Under the pieces are notes generated by a model. The model saw only the letters and a list, made by a program, of their open reading frames with translations. It did no database searches and was not told the DNA's origin. 64,000 bases of DNA from Cryptomeria japonica (Eukaryota; Streptophyta; Pinopsida; Cupressales; Cupressaceae): NCBI RefSeq assembly GCF_030272615.1, contig NC_081413.1, positions 605,866,709 to 605,930,708 of the forward strand, read 5' to 3'. The position numbers and the translations under genes are program-made. Numbering within the stretch: position 1 is the stretch's first letter; every line of letters starts with the position of its first letter. This document shows, piece after piece, positions 22,575 to 32,934 of this stretch.

Positions 22575-24310
22575 GACAAATCGGAAAGGTTTAGACAGTA
22601 TAAAGGAGGAAACAGAAGAAATTGTCTAGTTGCAGTTGATGAAGGTGTCACTGATGATGAATCAGAAGATGAAGAAAGCGAAGACATAGTGTTTGTAGCC
22701 ATTAAGGAAGACATGTCAGACAAGAAGGCTCTTGTCTCTCGCTTTGATAATTCTAATGAGTGGATTATTGATAGTGGATTTTCTCACCACATGACTGGTG
22801 ACCAGAGAAAGTTTATGTCTTTGGAAGAGTACGATGGAGGTGTAGTCTGATTTGGAAATGATGCACCATGTATGGTAAAAGGCAAATGGTCCATCTATCT
22901 AAATGGAAAAAGCAGTGTTGATAATGTGTATTGGGTAGAAGGTCTCAGGCATAACCTTTTGAGTGTAGCCCAACTGAATGATAAAGGACTCACTCTGGAA
23001 TTCAAAGATGGAGTGTGCAAAATAAAAGAAAAGAGTGGTGAACTGATGGCCACCAATATGCAGACCAAAGGTAACTTATTTCAGTTAAATACAAATATCA
23101 ATCAATGTCTAATGGCTAAGTTTGATGACAGTTGGATATGGCATAGGAGACGTTGTCATGTAAATTTTGATAATATTGTGAAGGCCAGTGAGATCAAGGT
23201 AGTTAGAGGATTGCATGTGCTGAACAAACTGGAGAATCCTTTGTATAGAGAGTGTCAACTGGGGAAACTGTCTTCATCAACCTTCAAATGTAAATATTTC
23301 ATAGCAGATAATTTACTTGATCTTGTGTATAATGATTTGTGTGGTCCTATGAAAACTAGGAGTGTTCAAGGAGATAGGTACTTTATGATTCTCACTGATG
23401 ATTGCTCAAGAATGATGTGGGTCACATTCTTGAAAGACAAGTCTGAAGCTTTTGGAAAGTTTAAAGCCTTCACAGCACTAGTTGAAAAGGAAAACGGTAA
23501 GAAGATTAAATGCCTTAGAAATGACCAAGGAGGTGAGTTCACTTCTAGAGAATTCAATAAGTACTTTGAAGAGAATGGCATCAAGAGGCAAGTGTCTACC
23601 CCCGGCACTCCATAGCATAATGGCCTAGCAGAAAGGAACAACCGGACTATAGTTGAAGCAACTAGAACGATGTTGATTCAAGGGAAGGTTGCTCACAACT
23701 TTTGGAGAGAAGCGGTGAGCACTACAGTCTACACTATGAACAGGGTACTCATCAAGAAAGGTAAGGATAAAACTCCTTATGAGTATTGGACTGGTAAGAC
23801 TCTAGTAGTAAGCTACTTTAGAGTATTTGGTAGCAAGTGTTATATCAAGATAAGTGAACACCAGAGCAAGTTTGATGCAAAATGTGATGAGGGAATATTC
23901 TTAGGGTATTCCACCAAGAGCAAAGCTCTCAAACGTTTTAACAATAGGACTCGAAGAATTGTTGAAAGTATCAATGTTAGAGTTGATGAAACCTCTGAGA
24001 AACCTAAGGAAACTGGCAGCAAGCAAGCGGTAGATGAATTGGATGTAACCTTCTAGGAACCAGTTACAAAACAACCAAGTACAAATAACAGTGCTCCTAC
24101 ACCGGTAGATGCAGATGAAGAAGAAGATGAGGATGAAGAGGAAAAGAAAGAGGAATCAACTAAGATCATTCCTAGGTATGTGAAGCTGCATCATGATCCA
24201 AAGCAAATAATAGGGGATAAGGATGTAGGAATACTTACAAGAAGAAAGGTCAGAGAGAATTCTTGCATGATTTTTGAATTTGAGCCCAAAACATTCAAAG
24301 AGGCACACAA
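22575..24310 (+). pseudogene. pol: Copia-2 protease and integrase
   Basis: After an acidic linker (DESEDEESEDI) comes the aspartic protease motif WIIDSGFSHHMTGD near 22760, with the catalytic DSG kept. The GAG-pre-integrase region follows (WIWHRRRCHVNFDNI, ECQLGK, with one zinc cysteine lost). The integrase core is at about 23320-23700: DLCGP for the first aspartate, RNDQGGEF for the second and NGLAERNNR for the glutamate. A TAG at 23613-23615 lies where relatives have the glutamine of PQHNG, and another TGA at about 22850 breaks the protease. The C-terminus (FGSKCYIKI, GIFLGYSTKSKA) then runs into an acidic linker (EEDEDEEEKKE). All three catalytic residues remain, but the frame is dead. Confidence 0.93.
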
Positions 24311-25219
24311 AGATGAAGACTAGATTAAGGCTATGGAAGAGGAACTTGACCAAATAGAAAAGAATGGTACATGGTCTTTGGTACTTAGACCTGAGGACAA
24401 AAATGTTATTGGCACCAAATGGATTCTTAGAAACAAGTTGAATGTAGATGGCATAGTGGTAAGAAACAAAGCAATATTGCTATGTAAGGGATATTCTCAA
24501 GAAGGAGAAGACTATAGAGAAACCTTTGCTCCAGTAGCTAGATTGGAAGGAGTTCAAATTCTTCTTGCATGTGCAGCCTTCAAGGGATTCAAAGTGTATC
24601 AAATGGATGTAAAATCTGCATTCTTGAATGGAATACTTGAAGAGGAAGTGTATATAGAGCAACTAGATGGGTTTGCCCTATCAGAAGACAGTAATATGGT
24701 GTGTAGGCTACATAAAGCCTTGTATGGATTAAAGCAAGAACCTAGAGCATGGTATGAATGTTTACACTCCCATCTTGTGAATATTGGATTTGAAAGACCA
24801 AGTGAAGATAGCAATATCTATCTAAAGTCAGAAGGAGATCAGATTTTGATCTGTGAAGTGTTTGTTGATGAAATAATTTTTGGTGGAGATGACAAGATGA
24901 GCCATGCATTTGCTGATGAGATGAAGAAGGAATTCGAGATGTCACTAATCGAAGAGATTAAGTTCTTCATTGAACTATAGATTCAACAAATGAAAGATGG
25001 TATCTTTATCACTCAGTCCAAATATGTCAAAGAGGTGTTGAAGACCTTTTGCATGGAAGACAACAAACTGGTTGGTACACCAATGATAATTGGTTGTAAA
25101 TTGTCAATAGAAGATGACTCAGCATTGATGAATGAGAAGGATTACCGGTCAATGATTGGTAAGTTGCACTATGTAGTACACAACAGACCGGACATAGCAC
25201 ATGCAATGGGTATTGCTGT
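24311..25219 (+). pseudogene. pol: Copia-2 reverse transcriptase
   Basis: RT in the usual copia order: [76 protein letters not shown], then the catalytic box. That box reads FVDEIIFGG, with glutamate for the second catalytic aspartate, expected to abolish polymerisation. A stop (TAG) follows IEL at 24978-24980, at the homologous place of the Copia-1 stop. The frame continues through SKYVKEVL and SMIGKLHYVVHNRPDIAHAMGI, then ends at a foreign LTR at 25220. About 130 codons of RNase H are missing before it resumes at 28146. Confidence 0.93.
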
Positions 25220-25559
25220 TGTAGACGTATAAAAATGACCATATTCCTAAATGAATATTTAATATTCATTTTATTCTCATTCCTCTATTTTAGTTAAACC
25301 TAATTTAATTAAATCACCACATTCTTCTATTTAATTAAATAAATTATTCAATTTATTTATTTAAATTCACTTAAGCCCTTTATATCATTTAATTGAATAA
25401 ATCATTTTATTTAATTAAACCCCTTCTCTCTACTTTTAATTAAATTTACATTTAATTAAATAGTTTACCCCTATTAAATAAATCTAATTTCTTTAAATCT
25501 CCAACTTGCAACCAAATTAAAATAAAGAAATTTATTTTAATTAATCCTTTATCCTCCAC

Positions 25560-25905
25560 CCACTTGTATTTTCCTACAAATGCAAGTTGCACAACTATTT
25601 TATAAAAAAATTATTTATTTAAAATCCTATTTATCCTCCACCCACTTGTATTTTCCTACAAATGCAAGTTGCACAACTATTTTAAATAAAAAATATTTAT
25701 TTAAAATCCTATTTATCCTCACCCACTTGAAACCTTTAATGGTTTCCCTTAAAGTCTTCAAACTTAATGGCTTCCTTCTAGAGTCTTCTTAAGTCTTTAA
25801 TGGTTTCCCTTAAAGTCTTCAAACTTAAAGTCTTCAAATTTAAAGTCTTCAAACTTAATGGCTTCTTTCTAGAGTCTTCTTAAGCCTTTAATGGTTTCCC
25901 TGAAA
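25560..25905. repeat. Tandem short repeats inside the G LTR
   Basis: CCTCCACCCACTTGTATTTT...TTTATTTAAAATCCTATTTA occurs twice in tandem (about 25555 and 25635), then AATGGTTTCCCTTAAAGTCTT and AATGGCTTCYTTCTAGAGTC alternate up to 25905. Confidence 0.85.
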
Positions 25906-26664
25906 GTCTTCAAGCATTTAATGCTTTATCTTCCTTTTTCTCATGTAAATAAATTAAGATTTATTTAAATCCAAAATTCACATTCACATTTAAATAAATT
26001 AATATTTATTTAAATATTTATTCAAATGCAAATTACACCATTTAATTGAAATAAATGATTTTATTTTAATTGAAAATCCCAAAATTCCTCCCACTTGCAT
26101 TCTCCTACAAAATCCACTTGCATGCCTAAATCCCTTCTAGATTCTTCTAACTCCTTCTAATTAGCCTAATCCTATCCTAATCATTTTCACATCCCTAAGC
26201 AAAGGGAAGTCACTTCTCAAACCTTCAAAGTCTTTGAAAACCATTAAAGGCTTTAGGTCTTCAACAACTTAACCTTGAAAGTCTTCCAAACCATTAATGG
26301 TTAACTCAACCCTCTTGCATGGTTAGAGACTTTTTGACTAACTTAACCCTCATGTAACCCAAGGGTCTCATCAAGCCTTTAATGCTTTGACCATGGTTAT
26401 TCCTTAATCCCTTGCACAAGAGTTTATCCTTTGGGTAAAAGCTTTATCCATTGGATAAACCCTAATCTAATCCTAATCCTTACCCCTTAAGGTAACCATA
26501 ATGTCCCCTCAAGCATTTAATGCTTCCTACCTCTCCTCTCAAACAGTCTTATGTTGACAATTGTCACCATTTCATTGGTGAAAATTATAAACATGGATTG
26601 ATAACTTTCAATCCTGACCCTTGATAACTCCTCCAATCTTGACCCTCCATTGCCCTATTTTCGC

Positions 26665-26672
26665 TATAAATA
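26665..26672 (+). promoter_or_regulatory. TATA box of the G LTR
   Basis: TATAAATA in CGCTATAAATAGAAC, followed by a pyrimidine-rich CTCTCCATCCCTCC, a typical plant LTR promoter arrangement about 500 bases before the LTR end. Confidence 0.6.
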
Positions 26673-27174
26673 GAACTCTCCATCCCTCCATTTTATCATC
26701 CAAGCTTTTAGTATCTCATTTATGCTCAATTTTAGCTTGCATTTAGCCTCTCTTTGCAATAGGAATTAATCTAATATGCATTTTAGAGTATTTCTATTAT
26801 CATCAGCTTAAATCATTAACTAGTATATCATGTTAGGATAGTATTGCTACTAACCTTGTCATCTTATAATTTAGTTTAATCCATTTTGTAGAAACATGCA
26901 TAAATAGGATGCATTCATGTTAGAATTAATCTAAAGCATCCCTCATTCTTGCATTAGTCATCCCTAAGTCACTTTGCTTAGTGATCTGAGAGCAAAGACA
27001 TTGGCTTGAGGGACCTTGTGAGATAGAGAACCATGGAACCAACCTTCAGAAGTTGAGCTATCCTTCATAGCTCCATAACTTGCACCAAGAAGTCCCATGT
27101 GTGTGTGTGGACAAGTCTTTTGAAATATTTTCATATATTGAGTTTCATCAACCCACTTTCCCCGCATAGATTTC

Positions 27175-27193
27175 TGGCACCAACCATGGGGCC
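27175..27193 (+). other. Primer-binding site of element G
   Basis: TGGCACCAACCATGGGGCC, of the TGGCGCC... type used by many plant gypsy elements, placed right after the LTR. Confidence 0.6.
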
Positions 27194-27254
27194 TTACCCC
27201 ATATATCAAATCGGTTTTTAAATTTAACCACTTTTGCAGGTCCGCAGGAAATGA

Positions 27255-27535
27255 GAATTAGCACGTAGGAATCATTACCTAGCGCATCTAGTCAACATCC
27301 TAGCGCATTTGGTTTACTGTTCAGCATGTTGGGTTCATCATCTAGCACGTGGAGTCTGTTTATTAGCGCATCACAATACTAAACTTTTCCTGTAGGTCTC
27401 GGTGCGGGAGAAAAATAGATCAGCGTTTCCGAAACACATAGTAGCGCATACCAAAAATAGTGTAGCGCATCACCAATTTCTTTTAGCGCATCACTGTCAT
27501 TTTGTAGCGCGTATAGTTTGTTCTGTAGCACATCA
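27255..27535. repeat. TAGCGCAT motif cluster in the G leader
   Basis: About eleven copies of TAGCGCAT or one-base variants (TAGCACGT, CAGCATGT, TAGCGCGT, TAGCACAT) at 15-35 base spacing, e.g. near 27258, 27280, 27300, 27342, 27365, 27449, 27466, 27484, 27505 and 27526. It lies just 3' of the PBS. No reading frame explains it. Confidence 0.85.
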
Positions 27536-28145
27536 TTGACAAACAGAAATCAAAAATTTAAAATTTGTAACCAAGGATAAAAGGTAGACCTGTTGAAGTC
27601 CACCAAACATCTAACATCCTCTTGTTTCCTTGCAGAATTCTAACAAATTTGTTGCAGGTGGGAGCTTAATTTTTAAGATAGTTAAGATTTTACTAACTTA
27701 GTTAAGTTAGTTTAAATTTTTGAACTTCTTTCATTTTAAAATTGAACTCACTTATTTCCTTTGGGCTATAAAAAGAACCACAAATCAGAATATTTCTCGC
27801 TTTCATAGGAGAAAAACTTATTTTTATGGGCTTTAAAAAGAACAATACAAACCTTCCTTTTTGCAAAAATAGCCATAAAAAGAACCTCACCATCCTTTGG
27901 TGTATAAAAGGATTCATTCAAATTTTTGCAAAGGAAAGAACCTCAGTTACGAAGTTTTGTTGCAATCAAAAGAGGGAAGTTATTCCCCTTTTTCGATTTT
28001 CTTTTGTTGACCACATCGAAAATTTTGCTTTGTTGACCAGGTTCCTTTACTAGATTAGATAATCATTGCTTTGAGGAAATAAAAGGAACACCATGCTTGT
28101 TGGAGCAACATCTCCAAGTAGAGGTTAGAAAATCACTGAATTGAA
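27536..28145 (+). other. Non-coding leader of G with TATAAAAAGAAC repeats
   Basis: No gene. GGCTATAAAAAGAACC-like units recur near 27765, 27828, 27870, 27900 and 28149. The last touches the point where Copia-2 resumes. Confidence 0.6.
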
Positions 28146-28362
28146 GGCTTAAAAAGAATCTGGTATTGCATGCTAGAACCAAGCACTTCGAGCTCAAGTA
28201 TCATTTCTTGAGGGAGAAAGTTCAGAACAAAGAGGTTGTATTGGAACATGTTTCTAGTAAGGAGCAGATAGCAGATATATTCACCGACCCTCTATCGAAG
28301 GCTACATTTACCTATTTAAGAGGTGAATTAGGGGTGCTACCCCTTCAAGAGGTGAACTAAAG
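28146..28362 (+). pseudogene. pol: Copia-2 RNase H C-terminal tail
   Basis: The copia frame resumes with VLHARTKHFELKYHFLREKV, then HVSSKEQIADIFTDPL and LRGELGVLPL, the usual end of copia pol, closing in TAA. The catalytic part of RNase H is missing, replaced by element G. The alignment with Copia-1 at 7060-7255 is clear. Confidence 0.9.
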
Positions 28363-28608
28363 GTATGTGCTCCACATCAGTCAGGTATTACATTGTCAAA
28401 TCTTTTCAGGATTGATGTGTTGAAGGATGCTACTCCTCAAGGGGAGCAGCATAGTGGAACATGGAAGCTTGTGCCTTCACTTTGGCATTGCTATCAAAGG
28501 GGGAGAAGATGTGAAGTAGAGAAGATATCTACAGTGTTGAAGACATATTATATGGAAGAAGATGTAGAGATATCTTTGTGTATTGCCATCAATGTCAAAG
28601 GGGGAGAT
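28363..28608 (+). other. Copia-2 3' UTR and polypurine tract
   Basis: Non-coding. Two purine runs are present: AAAGGGGGAGAAG near 28497 and AAAGGGGGAGAT at 28598-28608, the latter touching the LTR. Confidence 0.85.
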
Positions 28609-30046
28609 TGTTGGCATATGAGTAGAGTTTGATGACATGATGATAATGTATGTTGTCATTGATGTCAATATACTGAAGTATGAATAGGTATATTGAAGTA
28701 AGCAAATTGGTAAGTGAACCGGTACGATGGTGTGAACCGATATGTGCAAAAGTAAACTGGTATGATGTAGTGTGAACCAGTAAATGCAAAGTTTGTATCA
28801 GGATGTGACTACTGGTTGGTAGTCTCAGCTTTAGGGTTTCTGGTTGATGCATTCCAAGTATGTGAGACTCGACCGATGATATCCTGTGATGTGTTAGTAT
28901 TTTAATGAAGATCAGAGTGTGTTGCCATGTCAGCCTTGTGTGCGTGAAGGATTTCCTTGAGGATCTTACATGAGAAGATTGATTCCATCCACCTCGGGAA
29001 TGTGCAAAATCTTAGTAAATGGTGGAGAGCATGTGATGGGTTATCAGCCTCCAGAAGTGGTGAAGAACGAACGATGGAGAACATCTTGAGATTTGTTCAA
29101 GATTGTTTTATCCTATGTAATGTGATTAAACAGTCAAGATTGGACCAACTATATTGTTAACCTAGATGCTTAGGGTTTTAGGTTTTTGGCTACTGACCTA
29201 ATTGTTGTCTATAAGGTCAGTGATGATTTTCATTTAAAGTTGTTGGCAAATGAATGTATGTGAAGTGATTCTTGCCAGACCAAAGGAGTAAGCAAATATT
29301 TGCAGAGAGTGTGGTTGCAGGTGTAAAGGAACTAAAGTGGATCTGCCTTGGCATTGAGTGTTATTATCAGATCAGTGTATTACCTGTTGACTTCTAACCA
29401 TTTCAGCAGTTGGAAAATCCCTTAACCGGGTAGCTTTAATAGGGTGTTTGTAAATCCTTTAACAGGGTGACTCAAAATCATTGAGTTCTTGAAATCCTCT
29501 TACAAGGTAACCTTTAACAGGGTTTTAACCTCTAACTGGGTATTTAGCCATCCCTTAACTAAGTGATCCCTAGCAGGATCGGTTCCTAGCAGAACCTGTT
29601 GTAAAGTCTTTAATCGGACTAGGCTCCTAACAGAGCGAACTTCAAAAGACTTCAAGAACAACTTGTGGGTATTCATCCCCACCATGGTTTTTCCCAGTTG
29701 GGTTTCCATGTGAACAATCAGTGTGTTATGTGTGATGCTTTAGTATTTTATGTTAAGCGGCAGTGAAAGCTGATCTAATGGTCATTGTATTTATGATGTA
29801 TTACTTGCTTAAGCATGTGGGTGAAGTTGATATGAGATGTTAGGTTTTGGGAAGATCTAAGTGTTACCGATTCTTGTCTTTCATAGTCACTGTGGCTTAC
29901 CGGTATTGTCTTGGTTCAGATCGGTGATGTTGTTTACTAGTTAGTGTAGTCTTTACAGTTTAAGTTATTAAGGAAGTTTTTGTTTATACTGATTCACCCC
30001 CCCTCTCAGTACCTGTTGGGTATTTGTTGTTTATCATTATTTATCA
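28609..30046 (+). mobile_element. Copia-2 3' LTR
   Basis: TGTTGGCATATGAG...TTTATCA, nearly collinear with 20215-21664. The C-run is much shorter here (about 8 rather than 17), and a short TTTTTCATGTGATGC segment of the 5' copy is absent. Followed by the target duplicate GGTTC. Confidence 0.95.
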
Positions 30047-30998
30047 GGTTCATTATCACATACTAGAGAAAAGGGCATCCCAAACCTGGTAACAATGTGT
30101 TATTCAAGGAATTTGAGAATTGTTTATGCAATAGCATTCTTGCAAGCTTGAGCTTATACCCATCTAGTGCAATAATTTATGGCGGTCAGTATGAATTTAT
30201 GTCCTGCAGATGAATTAGGGTTAATGACCCCAACAAAATCCAATGCCCATTTTGCAAAAGGTCTAACTTCAAAGACTGGCTAAAGGGGCATAGCGGGTTT
30301 TTCTTCTCTATATGCTTATGTCTAAAAAGTGTGGCAATGTCTAACATATTCACAAACATCTTTGAATATACTAGGCCAATAATAACCAGCCTCTAGAATC
30401 TGATGCACTATGGAATTTGCTGACCCATGGCTCGTACCATACTTGCCATAGAATTATTCAATCATTTTCTTGGCTTCTTAATGATCAAGGCATCTAAGAT
30501 AGATGCCTTCATAGGTTTTACGACACAGTGTCAAGACTTTGATCATGTAATTGGCACTTTTTAGCCTTAGGGCCCTTCTTTGAGTAGCAGTTAACCCTTT
30601 TGTACATTTAATTTTTAAAAGAATGAAAATCAGGTTGGTGTACTAGGGATCCTATGTGAATGATTTGAGGGTATATTGTTTGTATTGAATATGGGGGATG
30701 TCACCTACAATGACTTGTGACAATCCCTGTCCTCCTACCAACTTCATAGGCTACACTTCCAGGTCAAACTCTTGTAAAATAGCCATTCATTTCCCACGAT
30801 CTTCTCCAAATTCACTTTGCATCAGTAATGACTTGACTGCTTGATTGGGTACAATAGCATAAATCATGCTTCTCAAGATATAATGCCTAAACTTCTTTAC
30901 TGCCCTTACCAAGGCAAACATTTTCTTTTCCAAGGTTGAGTATCTTTCTTCTATATTTTTTAATGGGGAGCTCATAAATGCAATTGGATTTTCATCAC
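30047..30998 (-). pseudogene. pol: Gypsy-A RNase H, integrase zinc domain and core start
   Basis: Read on the minus strand from 30998. The piece starts DENPIAFMSSPLKNIEERYSTLEKKM and KKFRHYILRS of the gypsy RNase H. It goes on through a linker to the integrase zinc-binding region (YLRCLDHQEAKKMIE, then YYWPSIFKDVCEYVRHCHTF). The core follows (WALDFVGVINPNS, KFILTAI), ending SLVCDNEP at the Copia-2 insertion. Some cysteines of the zinc site and several codons are lost. In-frame stops abound. Confidence 0.85.
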
Positions 30999-31359
30999 AG
31001 TAGACATCTAAAAATGGTCAACGCTTGTGGAGTCATACTTTAACATTTGCACATTGCCTTATTTTAGGGTTCTTGCATCGCATTAACATTTCTTCTATGT
31101 TGCGCACTTGGTCTTTATCATTTGCAAGCATCGAGTCCTTCTTCTGCATTCCTCATTTTTCTCACTTTTGAATTAGGTCTTGTCGATAGCAATCTTCAGT
31201 CATGATTTTGGTCGATCTTATCTTGTCGCATCATGGTGCGTGCTCATTTATCATCATTTTGGACATCGTCAATCCTAATCGATGATAGAATTAGGGTTTT
31301 GTCCTCTTGTCAATCTTTCAATCATCTTTAGCTTGTTAGTAATCATTTGCGATTATCAA

Positions 31360-31580
31360 CTTGTCAATCTTGTCATTTTGCGATTGATTCGTCATCGATC
31401 CTTGTCCTTGTCAGTCTTGTCATTTTGTGATCGATTTGTCATCGATCCTTGTCCTTTTCAATCATGTCAATTTGGATCAATTAGTCATTGTTCCTCACCA
31501 ATTGGCGCCTATCAATTTGATCTCCTTGTCAATCTTGGTCAATTTGTCATTGATTTTTGTCAACCAATCTCAATCATTTA
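31360..31580. repeat. GTCAAT/GTCATTTTG tandem-like repeats in the solo LTR
   Basis: Units such as CAATCTTGTCATTTTGCGAT and GTCATCGATCCTTGTCCTT are repeated two to three times with changes. Confidence 0.8.
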
Positions 31581-32046
31581 TCAACATTGGTCCTTTGTCA
31601 ATTAGAATCATGATCGAACCTACATTAATTTCTTTTTGTCTTGACCCAATTCCTTGTCCTCTTATTTCTAGGGTTTTATGATTTGTTCATTTAATCCTTT
31701 TCTTCTTCTTTATGGGTTAAATAAATCTATTTATTTAGTCCTAGGTCTCTTTCATGAATTAATTAATGGATGAAAACCTATTAATTAATTCACCTAATTT
31801 CTATTTCATCTTTTTCCTCAATTTTCTAATTTGCTAATTTCTCCTAATTCCTAATTTCTATTTCAATCTTGTCATAATTTGTCATAATTTGTCATACATC
31901 TTGCATAGCAACTTGCCATAATTTGTGCATAATTTGTCATACACCTTGCATAGAAATTGTCATACATTTGTCATAATTTTTCCATTCTTGATTTGAATTT
32001 CCTTTCAAATCTCTTCATGCTAATCTTGTCCTCTCTCCAATTTGTC

Positions 32047-32054
32047 TATAAATT
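32047..32054 (+). promoter_or_regulatory. TATA box of the 30999 solo LTR
   Basis: TATAAATT in TTGTCTATAAATTGGATG, about 340 bases before the LTR end; a direct 19-base duplication (AGATCAATCACATTTTCGAG) follows. Confidence 0.5.
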
Positions 32055-32387
32055 GGATGATTTTCTTCAATGAAAAGGGAGATCAATCACATTTTCGAGA
32101 TCAATCACATTTTCGAGTAACCTTATACTGCAAATTTCATCAACAAATTGCTTTCTACTTGCATTTTGCACTTGTAGGTGAGATCCACATCAAATTTTAA
32201 GGTGAAAGAAGAACAATGGAGCCACATGAAGGAGATATCTGCGTCGGTTTGCTTCAATTTCATTTGATTTGAATATCTTGTCTTTATGTCTTCATTGATT
32301 GGATTGGGATTGCTTTCATAGCAGCTTTAGGTTTTGTGGTTGTCCTAATTTTTATTGCTTTGATGATTTTCAATTTCCTGATCTACA

Positions 32388-32934
32388 ATCACCTTTTTGT
32401 CTCTATGTCAAGACCGCAGCACATGAATGTAAGGAGGCAAAGGAGTAGATATAGAACGGGAGTGTGTAATCTGAACTAGTCAAAATTGGAGCTTCTGCAA
32501 TGGACCTTTGATTTGATAAAATGACTCATTCTCTTATGTACTCCATTATACTTTGGTATCCTTTTTCATCATATCATTCAATGGTTTAACAGTTTCTGAA
32601 AATCCGGTCATAAACTTTCTAACGAAATTAATCTCTCTAAAGAAACATCTAATTTCCTTCTTACTCCCTAGCATCTGTACTTTCAGCAATTCCTCAACTC
32701 TATCAGGACCAATTGATATCTCCTTTTTCTGATATTACGTGTCCTAGCAGTTTCCCTTTTGACACTATGAACACACATTTCTTGGGATTAAGGGATATCT
32801 CATATTTGCGACACCTTTCTAGTATCTTACGCCAATGATTGGGATGGTGTTTACACCTCTTGAAAAATATAGTAAGGTAATCCATTTATATGGTTATGCA
32901 CCTCCCAATAAATTCTTTGAAAGTTCTATCCATT
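32388..32934 (-). pseudogene. pol: Gypsy-A reverse transcriptase end and RNase H start
   Basis: On the minus strand from 32934: MDRTFKEFIGRCITI, then a stop where the catalytic YLDD region begins, DYLTIFFKRCKHHPNHW, LERCRKYEISLNPKKCVFIV and LLGHVISEKG, the thumb of a gypsy RT. It continues to APILTSSDYTLPFYIYSFAS, the first strand of RNase H (with SFAS where relatives keep an aspartate motif). The N-terminal RT is cut off by element B at 32935. Confidence 0.88.

Larger units (their letters stand above)
25220..27171 (+). mobile_element. LTR of element G (TGTAGAC family)
   Basis: Starts TGTAGACGTATAAAAATGACC-like sequence and runs about 1.95 kb to just before the PBS. The first 500 bases are full of TTTAATTAAAT blocks. 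Near 25580-25900 there are two near-identical 100-base copies (CCACTTGTATTTTCCTACAA) and repeats of TAATGGTTTCCCTTAAAGTC. A good TATA box lies at 26665. The exact right end is uncertain because the terminal bases (GCATAGA) are mutated. Confidence 0.7.
25220..28145 (+). mobile_element. Gypsy-type fragment inserted in Copia-2 (element G)
   Basis: An LTR, PBS and leader with no coding domain, truncated on its right. It replaces the RNase H middle of Copia-2, so insertion was accompanied by loss of host sequence and no target duplication is visible. The LTR family (TGTAGAC start) also occurs at 30999 and, on the minus strand, at 45221-46009. Confidence 0.75.
20215..30046 (+). mobile_element. Copia-2: complete Ty1-copia element, 9.8 kb, TSD GGTTC
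   Basis: Two LTRs (20215-21664 and 28609-30046), a Met-tRNA PBS, gag, protease, integrase, RT, RNase H tail and polypurine tract in copia order. The flanking 5-bp duplication GGTTC (20210-20214, 30047-30051) is perfect. It sits in the Gypsy-A integrase; without it the host reads in-frame through CDNEPTFTLG. Its own RT-RNase H is replaced at 25220-28145 by a gypsy fragment. The LTRs have diverged visibly, so insertion is not recent. Confidence 0.95.
30999..32387 (+). mobile_element. Solo LTR (TGTAGAC family), TSD ATCAC
   Basis: Runs from AGTAGACATCTAAAAATGGTC (first base mutated from T) to GATCTACA. ATCAC flanks both sides (30994-30998 and 32388-32392). It interrupts the Gypsy-A RNase H; without it the minus strand reads QRQKGDENPIAFMSS in-frame. 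It carries a TATA box at 32047. The middle (31370-31580) is a run of CTTGTCAATCTTGTCATTTTG-like near-repeats, which explains the two overlapping ORFs there. Confidence 0.92.
19540..32934 (-). mobile_element. Gypsy-A: broken Ty3-gypsy pol in three pieces
   Basis: One minus-strand gypsy pol can be followed through 32934-32388 (RT end, start of RNase H), 30998-30047 (RNase H, integrase N-terminus and core) and 20214-19563 (integrase core and C-terminus). The gaps are a solo LTR and Copia-2. At both gaps the flanks carry a perfect 5-bp duplication, and the frame is continuous once the insert is ignored. The N-terminal half is cut at 32934 by element B and should lie beyond the right window edge. 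LTRs are not seen. Confidence 0.88.

Noticed and set aside
31282-31681. Overlapping 107- and 84-codon plus ORFs
   Set aside because: Produced by GTCAAT/GTCATTTTG repeats in a solo LTR; not conserved as protein.
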